Positions 36,955 to 46,289 of a DNA stretch of 64,000 bases are shown in pieces. This DNA comes from Methylobacterium sp. J-077 (GTDB lineage Bacteria; Pseudomonadota; Alphaproteobacteria; Rhizobiales; Beijerinckiaceae). Made by a program: the position numbers and the translations under genes. Positions within the stretch are counted from its first letter, which is position 1, and each line of letters begins with the position of its first letter. The notes beneath the pieces are model-generated. The model ran no database searches and had not been told where the DNA came from. It saw only the letters and a list, made by a program, of their open reading frames with translations. The DNA is taken from NCBI RefSeq assembly GCF_022829365.1, contig NZ_JAKSYJ010000122.1, forward strand, positions 28,460 to 92,459, given 5' to 3'.

Positions 36955-38460
36955 TCAGCGTGCGTTCTTGTAGGCCCGGCGCGAGACGATCGTCTGGATC
37001 ATGATCTGGATGTCGAACCAGACCGACCAGTTGTCGATGTAGTGCAGGTCGCAGGCGACGCGCCGCTCCATGTCGAGGTCGGTCAGGGTCTCGCCGCGAT
37101 AGCCGTTGACCTGTGCCCAGCCGGTGATGCCGGGGCGCACGTTGTGGCGCCTCGCGTAGAGGGCGATCCGACGCTCGAAGCTGCGGTCATGCGCCAGGGC
37201 GTGGGGGCGCGGGCCGACGAGAGACATCTCGCCCTTGAGGACGTTGAGCAACTGGGGCAGCTCGTCGAGATTGGTCCGCCGCAGGATCGCGCCGACCTGG
37301 GTGATGCGGCTGTCGTTGCGGGTCGCCTGCTTGAACACCGTGCTCGCATCCGCCCGCATCGACCGGAACTTGAAGACGCCGAAGGGCTGCTGGTTGAAGC
37401 CGTAGCGCCTCTGGCGGAAGAAGACCGGGCCGGGGCTGTCGAGCTTGATCGCCACGGCGATGGCAGCCAGCAGCGGCGACAGGGATACCAGGGCGATCGC
37501 CGCCACCGTCAGGTCGAGGGCGCGTTTCAGCACGATCTCGGCGACGTTGAGCGGCCGGCGGCCGATATTGATGCCGGAGACGCCGCCGACCCGGGCGACC
37601 TGCATGTCGGGGAACCGGTCGAGGACGCTGCCCGGACGGAGATGCAGGGCGGAGGGCACCCGCAGGAACGCGTCGATGCAGCGCTCGATCTCGGCGGTGT
37701 CGGTCCACGGCACCAGCACGAAGACGTCGTCCGGGCGCAGGAACCGCACCACCGACACGGCGAGGTCGAGATCCTCCTGGAGCTGGTCGTGGCGCGACAC
37801 AGTGTCGGCGCCCGGATCGACCCGGCGCAGGTAGCTGGTCCCGACGATCCGGGACCCGAGCTGGTCGGCCTCGTGGCTGGCATAGAACCGGGCGATGTCC
37901 TCCTCGTAGCCGACCAGATGGACGCGGCTGGCGGAGGCCGAACCGGAGGCGAGGCTGCGGCGGACCAAGCGGGTCGCCACGGTGCGGGTCGCCAGCAGAG
38001 CGGGCAGGCCGAGCAGGAACGCCGTGATCGAGACGATGCGCGAGTAGTCGTTGGTCGTCTTGGTGAGGAAGCCGACCACCAACACCGCCGCCCAGGCAAC
38101 CAGCCAGAGCGACGCCATGCGCTGCACGTTCAGCTTCTGCGCCATGATGCCGTCGAGGCTGTAATCCTCCCGCAGCGCGTTCGTGGCGACCATGATGGCG
38201 CCGAGCAGGGCCGCGAGGCGCAGGCTGCGGAAGCCGGTCACCCAGATGCTGTCGCCCGCGAAAACGACCTGATAGCCGAACTCGACCGCCAGGATGACGG
38301 CGAGGATCGCTGCGATGTCGGCCAGAGCCAGCGACGACGACAAGGCAATCCGCGCGAACGCCCGACCGCGACGCGGCAGAAGCGCGGACCACACGCTGCG
38401 ACGGCGTTCGGCCGAGGTCGGCAAAGCTTGAAACGTCTCCGGAACCCGTTCGTGAAACAT
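36955..38460 (-). CDS. Undecaprenyl-phosphate glucose phosphotransferase (exopolysaccharide initiation)
   Basis: The 501-residue polyisoprenyl-phosphate hexose-1-phosphate transferase has several N-terminal membrane helices (about 35-165), a CoA-binding-like domain (about 175-310) and the C-terminal bacterial sugar transferase domain (KRALDLTVAAIAL, RTNLDELPQLLNVLKGEMSL, VGPRPHA, GWAQVNGYRGET). It puts the first sugar phosphate on the lipid carrier for exopolysaccharide, in the WcaJ/ExoY class. ATG 38460 is chosen (MFHERVPETFQALP). No other exopolysaccharide genes adjoin it. Its stop is 5 bases from the convergent zur stop. Confidence 0.92.
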   Translation of the reverse strand: MFHERVPETFQALPTSAERRRSVWSALLPRRGRAFARIALSSSLALADIAAILAVILAVEFGYQVVFAGDSIWVTGFRSLRLAALLGAIMVATNALREDYSLDGIMAQKLNVQRMASLWLVAWAAVLVVGFLTKTTNDYSRIVSITAFLLGLPALLATRTVATRLVRRSLASGSASASRVHLVGYEEDIARFYASHEADQLGSRIVGTSYLRRVDPGADTVSRHDQLQEDLDLAVSVVRFLRPDDVFVLVPWTDTAEIERCIDAFLRVPSALHLRPGSVLDRFPDMQVARVGGVSGINIGRRPLNVAEIVLKRALDLTVAAIALVSLSPLLAAIAVAIKLDSPGPVFFRQRRYGFNQQPFGVFKFRSMRADASTVFKQATRNDSRITQVGAILRRTNLDELPQLLNVLKGEMSLVGPRPHALAHDRSFERRIALYARRHNVRPGITGWAQVNGYRGETLTDLDMERRVACDLHYIDNWSVWFDIQIMIQTIVSRRAYKNAR

Positions 38461-38901
38461 CTGGCCCGCCACGTCCCGGTTTGATCGGACTTTGTCCCGG
38501 TCTGAAACACGAAAGATTTCAGCGCCGGCATCTGCCGATGACGGAGCAAGGGGTGAGCCGCGAAGTCCGGTGGTTCGGCCGCTTCGGAATGGGCGGTGAT
38601 TTATGCGAACGTCCGGCCGCGGGCAATACATGGTAAATGCTGAGTCACCGAAATACAGACACAAGCCGTTCGCCCAGGCTCGACGGCCCGATACCAGCAG
38701 TTGCGTTGTAATGTTCGAATCTTGCTGGACGGTTGCATTCCCTTGGAACGCGAAGCTTGGCCGATACCGCGGCGGTCGCCCCTGGGGCCTCATCCCGAAC
38801 GGTGTTGGCCGGCTTTCGGGAGGCGATGATGCCCGACCGGAATCATCGCGCATCGGCGGCACGAGCTGCCCACGCCGGTCACCGCATCCCCAAACAGGAA
38901 A
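38461..38901. other. Gap upstream of the sugar transferase
   Basis: About 440 bases without a convincing gene. It contains AT-richer DNA around 38610-38740 that probably holds the leftward promoter of the sugar transferase. No repeats or RNA genes seen. Confidence 0.4.
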
Positions 38902-38930
38902 GCGCCCGCAGCCGATTCGGCAGCGAGCGC
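38902..38930 (-). terminator. Terminator of the monooxygenase gene
   Basis: On the minus strand a 14-base arm (complement of 38917-38930) pairs with the next 14 bases (complement of 38902-38915) with one mismatch, and TTTCCTGTTT follows. It lies 24 bases after the stop, a good intrinsic terminator. Confidence 0.65.
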
Positions 38931-38953
38931 CCTGATGATGGCCAGTCGTGGTG

Positions 38954-39301
38954 TCAGACGGCGTCGGCCTGCTGCCGGACCTCGCCGGCGCCACCGACGG
39001 TCTGCACCATCTCGAAGCCCTCGAATTGCGGATGGCCGAGATACAGCGGCTTGGTCGAGGGCGCCCGGCTATGCGCCTTGCGGAACTGCTCGGAGCGCGT
39101 CCATGCCTCGAACTCGGCGCGCGAGCGCCAGACCGTGTGCGAGGCGTAGAGGACGTGGTCCTCGTGCTCGGGCCCGCGCAGCAGATGAAACTCGACGAAG
39201 CCTTCCATCTCGCCGAGGTGGCTGTCTCGGCCGAGCCAGACGGCCTCGAAGTCCTCGGTCGCATCCTTAACGACCTTGAAGCGATTCATCGCGATAAACA
39301 T
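38954..39301 (-). CDS. IsdG/HmoA-like antibiotic biosynthesis monooxygenase (heme-degrading type)
   Basis: The 115-residue ABM-fold protein starts at ATG 39301 with GGAGAG 4 bases upstream. It begins MFIAMNRFKVVKD, giving the early Asn, and has HTVWRSRAEFEAWTRSEQFRKAH, where a Trp and a His match the heme-pocket positions of IsdG-type oxygenases. HLLRGPEHEDHVLYAS is typical of the family. It probably degrades heme to release iron or acts as a related cofactor-free monooxygenase. It stands alone with its own terminator; no heme transporter is next to it. Confidence 0.75.
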   Translation of the reverse strand: MFIAMNRFKVVKDATEDFEAVWLGRDSHLGEMEGFVEFHLLRGPEHEDHVLYASHTVWRSRAEFEAWTRSEQFRKAHSRAPSTKPLYLGHPQFEGFEMVQTVGGAGEVRQQADAV

Positions 39302-39699
39302 GATGCTCTCCGTTGAAAGGTTTGATCTAGGCCCTGAACCCCGCCCAGGCGAGCCCTGCTGCGGCGACGCGGCCCGCTGGATGGACTGCGCACAGTTCGC
39401 CGATCGACATTTCCGCAACAATGTTTCGAAGATACGTCAGGTTAAACCACAAGATGTAGACTTAGACTTGCGGAGCTTAACAACTTCGTGTCCAATTGCC
39501 TGACGGTTCGTATTGTGTCGCAGTCGGGCTGCTGACCGACTGCTATAGCGTTCACCGTCGATGCGGTTTCTTGGTCGACGCAAAAGAGCGGATCACAATA
39601 AGGGCTTGGCGGTAGTCGATTGCAATGCGAGCGGCCGCTGCTCTAGCGTGTGGCACCACACTTCAGGTGTAGACGGGATATGAGATTGAGGGTCGGACG
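39302..39699. other. Divergent intergenic region, monooxygenase / XRE regulator
   Basis: About 398 bases of lower-GC DNA expected to carry both divergent promoters. It holds a GTGTGG-CA-CCACAC palindrome close to the regulator gene and a TAGACTTAGACTT short tandem repeat near 39455-39470. No gene is visible. Confidence 0.45.
39648..39661. promoter_or_regulatory. 14-bp palindrome, possible XRE autoregulatory operator
   Basis: GTGTGG and CCACAC flank CA, ending 38 bases before the GTG start of the XRE gene. Position and symmetry suit a dimeric helix-turn-helix regulator, probably this gene's own product. Confidence 0.4.
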
Positions 39700-40194
39700 G
39701 TGAAGCGGCGCGATGGCGAGGCGAGAACACCGGATCCGCAAGGAGAGGCTGTTCAGGCTGCGGAAAAGGATGCGAACAGTCCGATGATGCCGAAGCAGAC
39801 CACCGACGTGGATCGTCTGGTGGGTATTCGCATCACCGCTTTGCGGAAGGCGCGAGGCCTGAGCCAGACCGCCCTCGGCAATGCCGTCGGCGTCACGTTC
39901 CAGCAGGTTCAGAAATACGAGAAGGGCCAGAATCGGGTCGGTGCCGGCCGGCTGCGCGAGATCGCGCGCCTGCTCGAAGTGCCGGTCTCGGCCTTCTTCG
40001 AGGAGAGCGAGCCCCGCGAGAACGCTCAGGAGGACGTGTTCGGCTTCCTCAGCGCCCACGGGGCGATCGAGTTGCTCCGCGCCTACGCGCTGATCGAGGA
40101 CGAGCAGATGCGCCGGGATGTCCTGGCGCTGGTCCGCAGCGCCGCACGCCTTGCCCAGGCTCGCAGCGCACCTCCGCCGGCGGATCCCGCCTGA
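39700..40194 (+). CDS. XRE-family transcriptional regulator (PraR-like)
   Basis: The 164-residue protein has a Cro/CI helix-turn-helix (about 42-97): LRKARGLSQTALGNAV, then GVTFQQVQKYEKGQNRVGAG and the VPVSAFFEES extension. This matches the PraR/PhaR-like group common in Hyphomicrobiales, which controls surface attachment, storage or quorum sensing in some species. Start may be GTG 39700 (GAGGG upstream) or ATG 39784/39787, which would give MPKQTTDVDRLVG and drop a charged preface. The C-terminal 60 residues are helical and probably dimerise or sense. Confidence 0.82.
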   Translation: MKRRDGEARTPDPQGEAVQAAEKDANSPMMPKQTTDVDRLVGIRITALRKARGLSQTALGNAVGVTFQQVQKYEKGQNRVGAGRLREIARLLEVPVSAFFEESEPRENAQEDVFGFLSAHGAIELLRAYALIEDEQMRRDVLALVRSAARLAQARSAPPPADPA

Positions 40195-40284
40195 TCGGTT
40201 GCGATTGTGGGATCGATGCAGCGCTTCACGAGCAGGCCGATCGTGGAGCGCTATTTGTTCGAGGCATGCCGTTGAGATGGCGGT

Positions 40285-41604
40285 TCACGCCTCGTCCGCC
40301 GCGATGAGGTGGAAGAAGCTCCCGCCTACGAAGCCGACCTGGTGACCGGCCAGGCCGTGATCGGTGCCTTCCGCGTCGGTGACGCGGGCCAGGGCATCGG
40401 TACCGGCGGCAGCCGGCGAGAGCTCGCTGGCGTAGTGGAATTCGTGGCCCACAACCCGCGCACCCTGCCGGCCCAGGGGACCGTCGCTACAGAGGTGCGC
40501 GACGCGATAGCCGAGATGCAGCTTTCGCTTGCGGTATGAGGTCGCGACCGGGAGCAGGCCCGCCATGGCGTGCGTAGTGCCGTCGGCGTCCTCCAGGGTG
40601 CGCCCGAGAACCATGTAGCCGCCGCACTCGCCGTGGATCGGACGCGTGGCCGCGAAGGCGCGCAGACCGTCGAGAAACCGGCCGGCCGCCGCGAGCCGGC
40701 CCGCATGCAGTTCCGGATACCCGCCCGGGAGCCAGCAGGTGTCGCAATCCTCCGGCGGCGCCTCGTCGGCCAGCGGCGAGAACGGCACGATCTCGGCCCC
40801 GGCTAGGCGCCAACCGGCTTCGAGATGCGGATAGAGGAAGCTGAACGCCGCGTCCCGGGCGACCGCGATGCGCTGCCCGGGCGGGCGCGGCAGCACGCCG
40901 GCCGAGGCTAAAGCGCCGCCCCCCGCGCAGGCGAGCACGGCGTCGAGGTCGATGCCGGCTTCGGCGAGGTCGGCCAGCCGGTCGAGGCGCGCTTCGAGGT
41001 CGGCCGTCTCGCCGGCCTGGACCAGCCCGAGATGACGCTCGGGCAGGACCAACTCAGCATCGCGCATCAGCACGCCGAGGACCGGCAGCCCGACGCGCTC
41101 CATGCCGGCCTCCACCAGCCGCCGGTGGCGCGCGCTCGCGACCTTGTTGAGGATCACGCCCGCGAGCCGGATCCGCGGGTCGTAGAGCTTGCAGCCCAAC
41201 GCGACGGCGGCGGCCGTTTGCGCCGCTCCGGAGACGTCGACCACCAGCACCACCGGCCAGCCGTAGCGGGCGGCGATGTCGGCATTCGCCCCGGTCCGGC
41301 TCTCCGCCGCCCGGACGCCGTCGAACAGGCCCATCGAGCCTTCCGCGACCACGAGGTCGGCCTGCGCGGCGGTCTCGCCCGCCAGCGCGTCGAGGAGGCC
41401 GGGCGCCATAGCGAAGCTGTCGAGATTGAAGCTCGGCTGGCCGGTCGCCGCGTGGTGGAAAGCCGGATCGATATAGTCCGGCCCGCATTTCGCGCCCCGG
41501 ACGCGCAAACCCCGCCGGGTCAGCGCCCGCATCAACGCCAGCGTGACGGTGGTCTTGCCCGAACTCGATCGCGGAGCCGCGACCAGGAGGCCGGGGGCGC
41601 TCAT
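40285..41604 (-). CDS. cobB: Cobyrinic acid a,c-diamide synthase
   Basis: CobB amidates hydrogenobyrinic acid at side chains a and c using glutamine and ATP. The 439-residue protein has an N-terminal ATPase domain ([12 protein letters not shown], 10-21; SMGLFDG) and a C-terminal class I glutamine amidotransferase with [11 protein letters not shown] and the nucleophile in [11 protein letters not shown] (Cys near 328). Its ATG overlaps the cobM stop (ATGA). It is last in the leftward cobL-cobE-cobM-cobB operon. Not related to the sirtuin also called CobB. Confidence 0.95.
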   Translation of the reverse strand: MSAPGLLVAAPRSSSGKTTVTLALMRALTRRGLRVRGAKCGPDYIDPAFHHAATGQPSFNLDSFAMAPGLLDALAGETAAQADLVVAEGSMGLFDGVRAAESRTGANADIAARYGWPVVLVVDVSGAAQTAAAVALGCKLYDPRIRLAGVILNKVASARHRRLVEAGMERVGLPVLGVLMRDAELVLPERHLGLVQAGETADLEARLDRLADLAEAGIDLDAVLACAGGGALASAGVLPRPPGQRIAVARDAAFSFLYPHLEAGWRLAGAEIVPFSPLADEAPPEDCDTCWLPGGYPELHAGRLAAAGRFLDGLRAFAATRPIHGECGGYMVLGRTLEDADGTTHAMAGLLPVATSYRKRKLHLGYRVAHLCSDGPLGRQGARVVGHEFHYASELSPAAAGTDALARVTDAEGTDHGLAGHQVGFVGGSFFHLIAADEA

Positions 41605-42377
41605 ACCGCGCTCCCCACGGTTCCGCCCGGCCGGTAGCGCCGGTCGTAATCGGGCGCGTAGAGGGCGCTCTCGCGAAAATCGGAGGCAGCGAGCGCCGGC
41701 CCGACGAGGATCAGGGCGGTGCGTTCGAGCCCGGCCTCGGCGACCAGCGCCGGCAGGCCGGCGAGGTCGCCGATCAACGCCCGCTCGTCCGGCCAGGAGG
41801 CGCGGAACACGGCCGCGGCGGGGCAGGAGGCGCCGTAGAGCGGGATCAGCTCGGCCGCGACCCTGTCCACGACGTGGATCGAGAGATGGATCGCCAGCGT
41901 CGCCCCGGTCGTCGCGAAGGCCGCCAGGGTTTCCCGCTCCGGCATCGCGCTCGCCCGGCCCGATGTACGGGTCAGGACCACGGATTGCGACACGCCCGGA
42001 ACGGTCAGCTCCCGGCGCAGCATCGCGGCCGCGGCCGCAAAGGCCGGGACGCCGGGCGTGACGGTGTAGGCGATACCGAGGCGGTCGAGCCGGCGCATCT
42101 GCTCGGCGAGCGCACTCCAGATCGACAGGTCGCCCGAATGAAGACGCGCCACGTCCTGCCCGCGCGATTCCGCAGCCTCGATCTCGGCGATGATCGCGTC
42201 GAGGTCCAGGGGCGCGGTATCGACGATGCGGGCGCCCGGCGGGCACCAGCCCAGGATCTCGGGCGCAACCAGGGAGCCGGCATAGAGGCAGACCGGGCAG
42301 GCGGCGATGCGGTCGCGGCCGCGCACTGTGATCAGGTCGGCGGCGCCCGGTCCGGCGCCGATGAAGTGGACGGTCAT
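41601..42377 (-). CDS. cobM: Precorrin-4 C11-methyltransferase
   Basis: CobM methylates C-11 of precorrin-4 with S-adenosylmethionine. The 258-residue tetrapyrrole methylase starts [20 protein letters not shown], with the GAGPG loop, and has LHSGDLSIW and [15 protein letters not shown] motifs. Start ATG 42377 overlaps the cobE stop (ATGA). Fourth-domain residues and length are normal. Confidence 0.95.
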   Translation of the reverse strand: MTVHFIGAGPGAADLITVRGRDRIAACPVCLYAGSLVAPEILGWCPPGARIVDTAPLDLDAIIAEIEAAESRGQDVARLHSGDLSIWSALAEQMRRLDRLGIAYTVTPGVPAFAAAAAMLRRELTVPGVSQSVVLTRTSGRASAMPERETLAAFATTGATLAIHLSIHVVDRVAAELIPLYGASCPAAAVFRASWPDERALIGDLAGLPALVAEAGLERTALILVGPALAASDFRESALYAPDYDRRYRPGGTVGSAV

Positions 42378-42778
42378 GCTGGCCGCGCGTTGTGTTGCGG
42401 GATCGCGAGGGCGCAGGTCGCGCCGGCGCTGGCGATGCGGGGCAGGGCGAGGCGGCTCTCCGGCCCGGCCGCCGCTAGCGCCGCTGCCTCGGCCAAGGAA
42501 CCGACCCCGCGCAGGCGCTCGATCCGGGCGGAGCGCGTGACGATTTTCGCGTCGCAGGCTTCCAGGGCCGCCGCCTCGACCGGGCACGGCGCCAGGCCGT
42601 ATTGCGCCGCGGCCTGGCGGATCGACGGTTCCGTGGCCCGGTCGGCGGCGGTCGCGATGGCCACGAGATCGGCGCGGGCGGCGCCGACCGCGCCCAGCGC
42701 GCGGGTGATCAGTGCGGCGATCTCGTCTGCGTCGGTGCCGCGGCGAAACCCGATCCCAGCCACGAGTTGCCCGCTCAT
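42374..42778 (-). CDS. cobE: Cobalamin biosynthesis protein CobE (CbiG C-terminal domain)
   Basis: The 134-residue protein corresponds to the C-terminal domain of Cbi[21 protein letters not shown], then [10 protein letters not shown] and [11 protein letters not shown]. In aerobic producers CobE is a small separate protein of unclear role in corrin assembly. It overlaps cobL and cobM by 4-base ATGA junctions, so the operon is tightly coupled. Confidence 0.88.
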   Translation of the reverse strand: MSGQLVAGIGFRRGTDADEIAALITRALGAVGAARADLVAIATAADRATEPSIRQAAAQYGLAPCPVEAAALEACDAKIVTRSARIERLRGVGSLAEAAALAAAGPESRLALPRIASAGATCALAIPQHNARPA

Positions 42779-43995
42779 GGCTTGGTCCAGGCCCATTGGG
42801 TCACCGGCATCGCCGGCCTCCAGCCGTGCAGGCCACCGACCGGGCTGGCCCGATCGATCGAGAATCGCCGCAGGCTGCCGCCATGGTCCGCGAAGGCGGC
42901 AAGCAGCGCCGCCTCGCCCTGCAGCGTCACCGCGTTGGCGACGCAGCGCCCCCCCGGCCGCAGAGCCGCGAGCGCCGCTGCCAGGATTCCCGGCTCCGAG
43001 ACGCCGCCGCCGATGAAGACCGCGTCCGGGGCGGGCAGGCCGGCGAGCGCCGACGGCGCCGCACCCGTGATCACCGTCAGTTCCGGAACGCCCAGAGTCC
43101 GCGCATTGAAAAGAATCCGCTCGGCCCGGTCCGGACGCGCCTCGATGGCGGTGGCGCGCAGGCTCGGGTGCCGCAGCATCCACTCGATGGCGATGGAGCC
43201 CGCGCCGGCCCCGACATCCCAGAGATGCAGGCTCGGATGCGGGCGCAGGGCCACCAGCGTCAGGGCCCGGATCTCGGCCTTGGTGAGCTGCCCGTCATTC
43301 TCGAACAGGGCGTCGTCGAGGCCTGGCGCCAGCGGCAGCGCGTGTCCCGCACCCGCGACCGCGATCGCCACGGTGTTGAGCGGGTCGATTGTCCCGAGGT
43401 CGAAGGCATCGGCGGCGGCCGAACGGATCCGCTCGCGCGGGCCGCCCATCGCCTCGAGGACGGTGACGGTCGAGGCGCCGAAGCCGCGCTCCGTCAGCAG
43501 GGCCGCCAGGGCCGCGGGCGTCGTGCCGTCCCAGGAGAGCGCGAGGAGGCGCGCGCCCGGCTGGATATGCGGGACGATCCGGGTCAGCGCCCGGCCATGC
43601 AGGGTGACGAGGCCGCATTCGGCCAGCGGCCAGCCGAGCCGCGCGCAGGCGAGGCTGAAGGCCGAGGGTTGCGGGAAGGCGCGGATCTCGGCGGGCGGCA
43701 CCAGCCGGGCGATCTCGGCGCCAATGCCGTAATGGAACGGGTCGCCGGTGGCGAGGATGCAGGTCTGGGTTCCGCGGCGGGCGAGAATCTCCGGGTAAGC
43801 CTCGTGGATCGGGCTCGGCCAGGGCCGGGCTTCGGCGTCGAGGGGTGCGGCCAGGGCGAAATGGCGCCGGCCGCCATAGACAACCCGCGCGGCATCGAGC
43901 GCGGCGGCGGCGGCGGGTGCGAGCCCGGCCCGTCCGTCCTCGCCGATGCCGACGATCGACAGCCAGCGGCCGCTCGACAGGGGCTCAGCGCTCAT
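42775..43995 (-). CDS. cobL: Precorrin-6B C5,15-methyltransferase (decarboxylating)
   Basis: CobL methylates C-5 and C-15 and decarboxylates the acetate on ring C. The 406-residue protein fuses an N-terminal tetrapyrrole methylase (about 12-200, [11 protein letters not shown]) to a C-terminal class I methyltransferase (about 215-400, [16 protein letters not shown]). This is the fused aerobic form of CbiE-CbiT. ATG 43995 shares two bases with an ATG (43994) of the divergent cobK frame. Confidence 0.95.
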   Translation of the reverse strand: MSAEPLSSGRWLSIVGIGEDGRAGLAPAAAAALDAARVVYGGRRHFALAAPLDAEARPWPSPIHEAYPEILARRGTQTCILATGDPFHYGIGAEIARLVPPAEIRAFPQPSAFSLACARLGWPLAECGLVTLHGRALTRIVPHIQPGARLLALSWDGTTPAALAALLTERGFGASTVTVLEAMGGPRERIRSAAADAFDLGTIDPLNTVAIAVAGAGHALPLAPGLDDALFENDGQLTKAEIRALTLVALRPHPSLHLWDVGAGAGSIAIEWMLRHPSLRATAIEARPDRAERILFNARTLGVPELTVITGAAPSALAGLPAPDAVFIGGGVSEPGILAAALAALRPGGRCVANAVTLQGEAALLAAFADHGGSLRRFSIDRASPVGGLHGWRPAMPVTQWAWTKP

Positions 43996-44023
43996 GGACA
44001 AGGCCCCCATGACCGGCGGCGCG

Positions 44024-44791
44024 ATGCGAATCCTGATCCTCGGCGGTACCGGGGAGGCCAGCACCCTGGCGCGGGCCCTGGCCGGCCGGGACGCATACAG
44101 CGTGACGCTGTCTCTGGCCGGCCGGACCGCCGCGCCGAAGGCCGAGCCGGTGCCGACGCGGATCGGCGGTTTCGGGGGCGCTGAGGGCCTCGCCGCTTAT
44201 CTGCGCCGCGAAAACATCGAGCGCCTGATCGACGCGACGCATCCCTTCGCGGCGATCATCTCCGGCAACGCCGCCCGCGCCGCGGAGGCCGCGGGCGTGC
44301 CGCTGCTCGCGATCCGCCGGCCGGCCTGGAGCCGCGAGCCCGGCGATCTTTGGACCGAGGTCGCCAGCGTGGCGGAGGCGGTCGCCGCCCTCGGGCCGAG
44401 ACCCCGGCGCGTGTTCCTGACGATCGGCCGGCAGGAGGCCGGCGCCTTCGCGGCGGCTCCGCAGCACGCGTATCTGGCGCGCACGGTCGAGCCGTTGGAC
44501 GGTGCGCTGCCGGTGCCGCATCTCATCGTCATCGAGGCGCGCGGCCCGTTCGACGCGGCGGCCGAAGCGGCTCTGATGCGCGCGAACGGCACCGAGATCG
44601 TGGTCAGCAAGAATTCCGGCGGGGCGGCGACCTACGGCAAGATCGCGGCCGCGCGCAGCCTCGGGCTTCCGGTGGTGATGGTCCGCCGGCCGGAGAAGCC
44701 CGACGTTTCGAGCGTCTCCGGCGCTGCGGGCGCGCTGCGCTGGCTCGATGCCGGCGATCATGCCGAGCCCGCGACCTTGCGCGAGGTGTAG
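44024..44791 (+). CDS. cobK: Precorrin-6A reductase
   Basis: CobK reduces precorrin-6A with NADPH. The 255-residue protein begins MRILILGGTGEASTLARAL, the family start, and has IDATHPFAA and VSKNSGGAATYGKI motifs. In-frame ATGs at 43994 and 44009 are possible but would add a short non-conserved preface. It is the only plus-strand gene of the cluster: it diverges from cobL and its last 34 bases overlap the convergent 3' end of cobJ. Confidence 0.93.
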   Translation: MRILILGGTGEASTLARALAGRDAYSVTLSLAGRTAAPKAEPVPTRIGGFGGAEGLAAYLRRENIERLIDATHPFAAIISGNAARAAEAAGVPLLAIRRPAWSREPGDLWTEVASVAEAVAALGPRPRRVFLTIGRQEAGAFAAAPQHAYLARTVEPLDGALPVPHLIVIEARGPFDAAAEAALMRANGTEIVVSKNSGGAATYGKIAAARSLGLPVVMVRRPEKPDVSSVSGAAGALRWLDAGDHAEPATLREV

Positions 44792-45531
44792 ACGAAAGGC
44801 AGGCCGTCGGTCCGCGGGATCAGCCGTGTAGTCGAGGCGCCGAGGATCACCATGGTCGCCATGTCGGCCGGCACGTCCCGCGCCTCGGCGAGGGTCGAGA
44901 CCCGGATCGCCTCGTCCGGCCGGCTGATCGCGCGGGCGAACATCACCGGCGTCTCCGGCGCCCGGATCCCGGCGGCGAGTTCGAGCGCCGCCCCGAGCTG
45001 CCAGGGCCGCGCGGTGGAGATCGGGTTGTAGAGCGCGATGACGAAATCGGCGCGCAGCACCGCTTCGAGGCGCGCAGTCACCACAGGCCAGGGCTTCAGG
45101 TTGTCCGAGAGCGAGAGGGCGCAGAAGTCGCCGCCGAGCGGCGCCCCGAGCCGGGCCGCGGCGGCCAGCATCGCGGTGATGCCGGGCTCCACCGTGATGG
45201 CGAGATCCCGCCAGGCGGGCTCGCCGTGCTCCACCGCCTCGAACACGGCCGACGCCATGGCGAACACGCCGGGATCGCCGCCCGACACCACCGCCACCCG
45301 CCGGCCGGACGCGGCGAGCTGCAGGGCGTGGCGGGCGCGGTCGACCTCGACACGGTTGTCGCTGGCATGCCGGATCAGGCCCGGGCGCTCGGGCACGCGG
45401 GCCACGTAGGGAAAATAGCCGACGAGATGCTCGGCAGCGTCGAGGGCCCGGCGCGCGGCCTCGGTCAGCAATCCCGCATCCCCGGGGCCGAGGCCGACCA
45501 CCGTGAGGCTGCCGCGCAGATCCGAGCTCAA
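44758..45531 (-). CDS. cobJ: Precorrin-3B C17-methyltransferase
   Basis: CobJ methylates C-17 and contracts the ring. The 257-residue protein has LTVVGLGPGDAGLLT, VVSGGDPGVFAMA and ALYNPIS motifs of the CobJ/CbiH methylase group. I place the start at TTG 45531, giving (M)SSDLRGSLTVVG, because it overlaps the vapC stop as TTGA and no other start lies close. Its translation may therefore depend on coupling to the toxin gene. Confidence 0.92.
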   Translation of the reverse strand: MSSDLRGSLTVVGLGPGDAGLLTEAARRALDAAEHLVGYFPYVARVPERPGLIRHASDNRVEVDRARHALQLAASGRRVAVVSGGDPGVFAMASAVFEAVEHGEPAWRDLAITVEPGITAMLAAAARLGAPLGGDFCALSLSDNLKPWPVVTARLEAVLRADFVIALYNPISTARPWQLGAALELAAGIRAPETPVMFARAISRPDEAIRVSTLAEARDVPADMATMVILGASTTRLIPRTDGLPFVYTSRKVAGSA

Positions 45532-45944
45532 CGCGCATCCGCCCCTGGTGTCGGCGACAGGGTCGCGAAGCCCTGACGGTCCAGCAACGTGCGCGCGCGC
45601 CTGTCGAACGAGACGAAGGTTTCGCCCCCCAGCCAGCGTCCCTCGAAGGCGATCACTCCATCCGCGAAATCGCCGCCGGCCTCCAACTGGACCAAGCCCG
45701 CTTCGATGGCGGGTCGGTTGGCGACGACGTTGCTTGCGCCGATCAGGCCACGAATGGCGGCTGCGATGTCCGGGCGCGGCATCGCATAACGGTCGCGCAG
45801 CACCCAGACCAGCTCGCACAGCGCATGCACGCCGATGGCGACCTGGGCGGCGCGCTCCATCGTCTCGACGGCCGCGATTCCCTGCGCCTCGTCGTCGTCG
45901 ACGATGAGGCAAAGCAGGACATTGGTGTCGGGCGTGAGCTTCAC
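45528..45944 (-). CDS. vapC: VapC-type PIN-domain RNase toxin
   Basis: The 138-residue PIN protein has the four acidic catalytic positions D6 (TPDTNVLL), E44 (CELVWVLRD), D95 (FADGVIA) and D114 (SFDRRAR), so it looks active as an endoribonuclease, usually against tRNA or rRNA. It overlaps the antitoxin gene by ATGA upstream and cobJ by TTGA downstream. The pair is inserted between cobI and cobJ. Confidence 0.88.
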   Translation of the reverse strand: MKLTPDTNVLLCLIVDDDEAQGIAAVETMERAAQVAIGVHALCELVWVLRDRYAMPRPDIAAAIRGLIGASNVVANRPAIEAGLVQLEAGGDFADGVIAFEGRWLGGETFVSFDRRARTLLDRQGFATLSPTPGADAR

Positions 45945-46216
45945 GGCCGTTCCAGACCGGCCATGCCGGCGGCCGCGCCGGCTTCGGCGATAGCCTCATC
46001 GATCTCTTCGATCGAGTAGCGCGCGCCGTTGCCCTTACCCTTGAGCAGGCCATGCAGCTGCCGCCAGGATCCTGACGGCTGATCGGCCTTCAGCTCCGCC
46101 CGACCGTCGGGGAGCAGGTCGAGCCTGACCCTGTCGCCGGGCTTGATGCCGAGGTGGTTCAGCACGTCCTGTCCGAACGTGACCTGGCCTCGATCCGTCA
46201 CCGTCAACGTCGTCAC
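45941..46216 (-). CDS. vapB: AbrB/SpoVT-type antitoxin of VapBC
   Basis: The 91-residue protein starts at GTG 46216 with GGGAGG upstream: (M)TTLTVTDRGQVTFGQDVL..., a swapped-hairpin AbrB DNA-binding domain (about 1-45), followed by a linker and a C-terminal helix rich in Ala that would wrap the VapC active site. It precedes vapC with a 4-base overlap, the normal antitoxin-first order, and probably autoregulates the pair. Confidence 0.85.
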   Translation of the reverse strand: MTTLTVTDRGQVTFGQDVLNHLGIKPGDRVRLDLLPDGRAELKADQPSGSWRQLHGLLKGKGNGARYSIEEIDEAIAEAGAAAGMAGLERP

Positions 46217-46289
46217 GCCGCGTCCTCCCACCCGCGAACTGTAATGCTCGCCGGCATCACAGACCAGGGACAGATATGCGCTCCTGCGC

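Noticed and set aside
38700..38725. GTTCGAATC resembling a tRNA T-loop
   Set aside because: No acceptor stem, anticodon arm or CCA can be placed around it.
40214..40273. Short frame MQRFTSRPIVERYLFEACR after the XRE gene
   Set aside because: Only 19 codons with no ribosome binding site; probably chance.
46217..46289. Possible cobalamin riboswitch near cobI/vapB
   Set aside because: Only 73 bases, without the B12-box-like GCCACTG sequence; too short for such a riboswitch.
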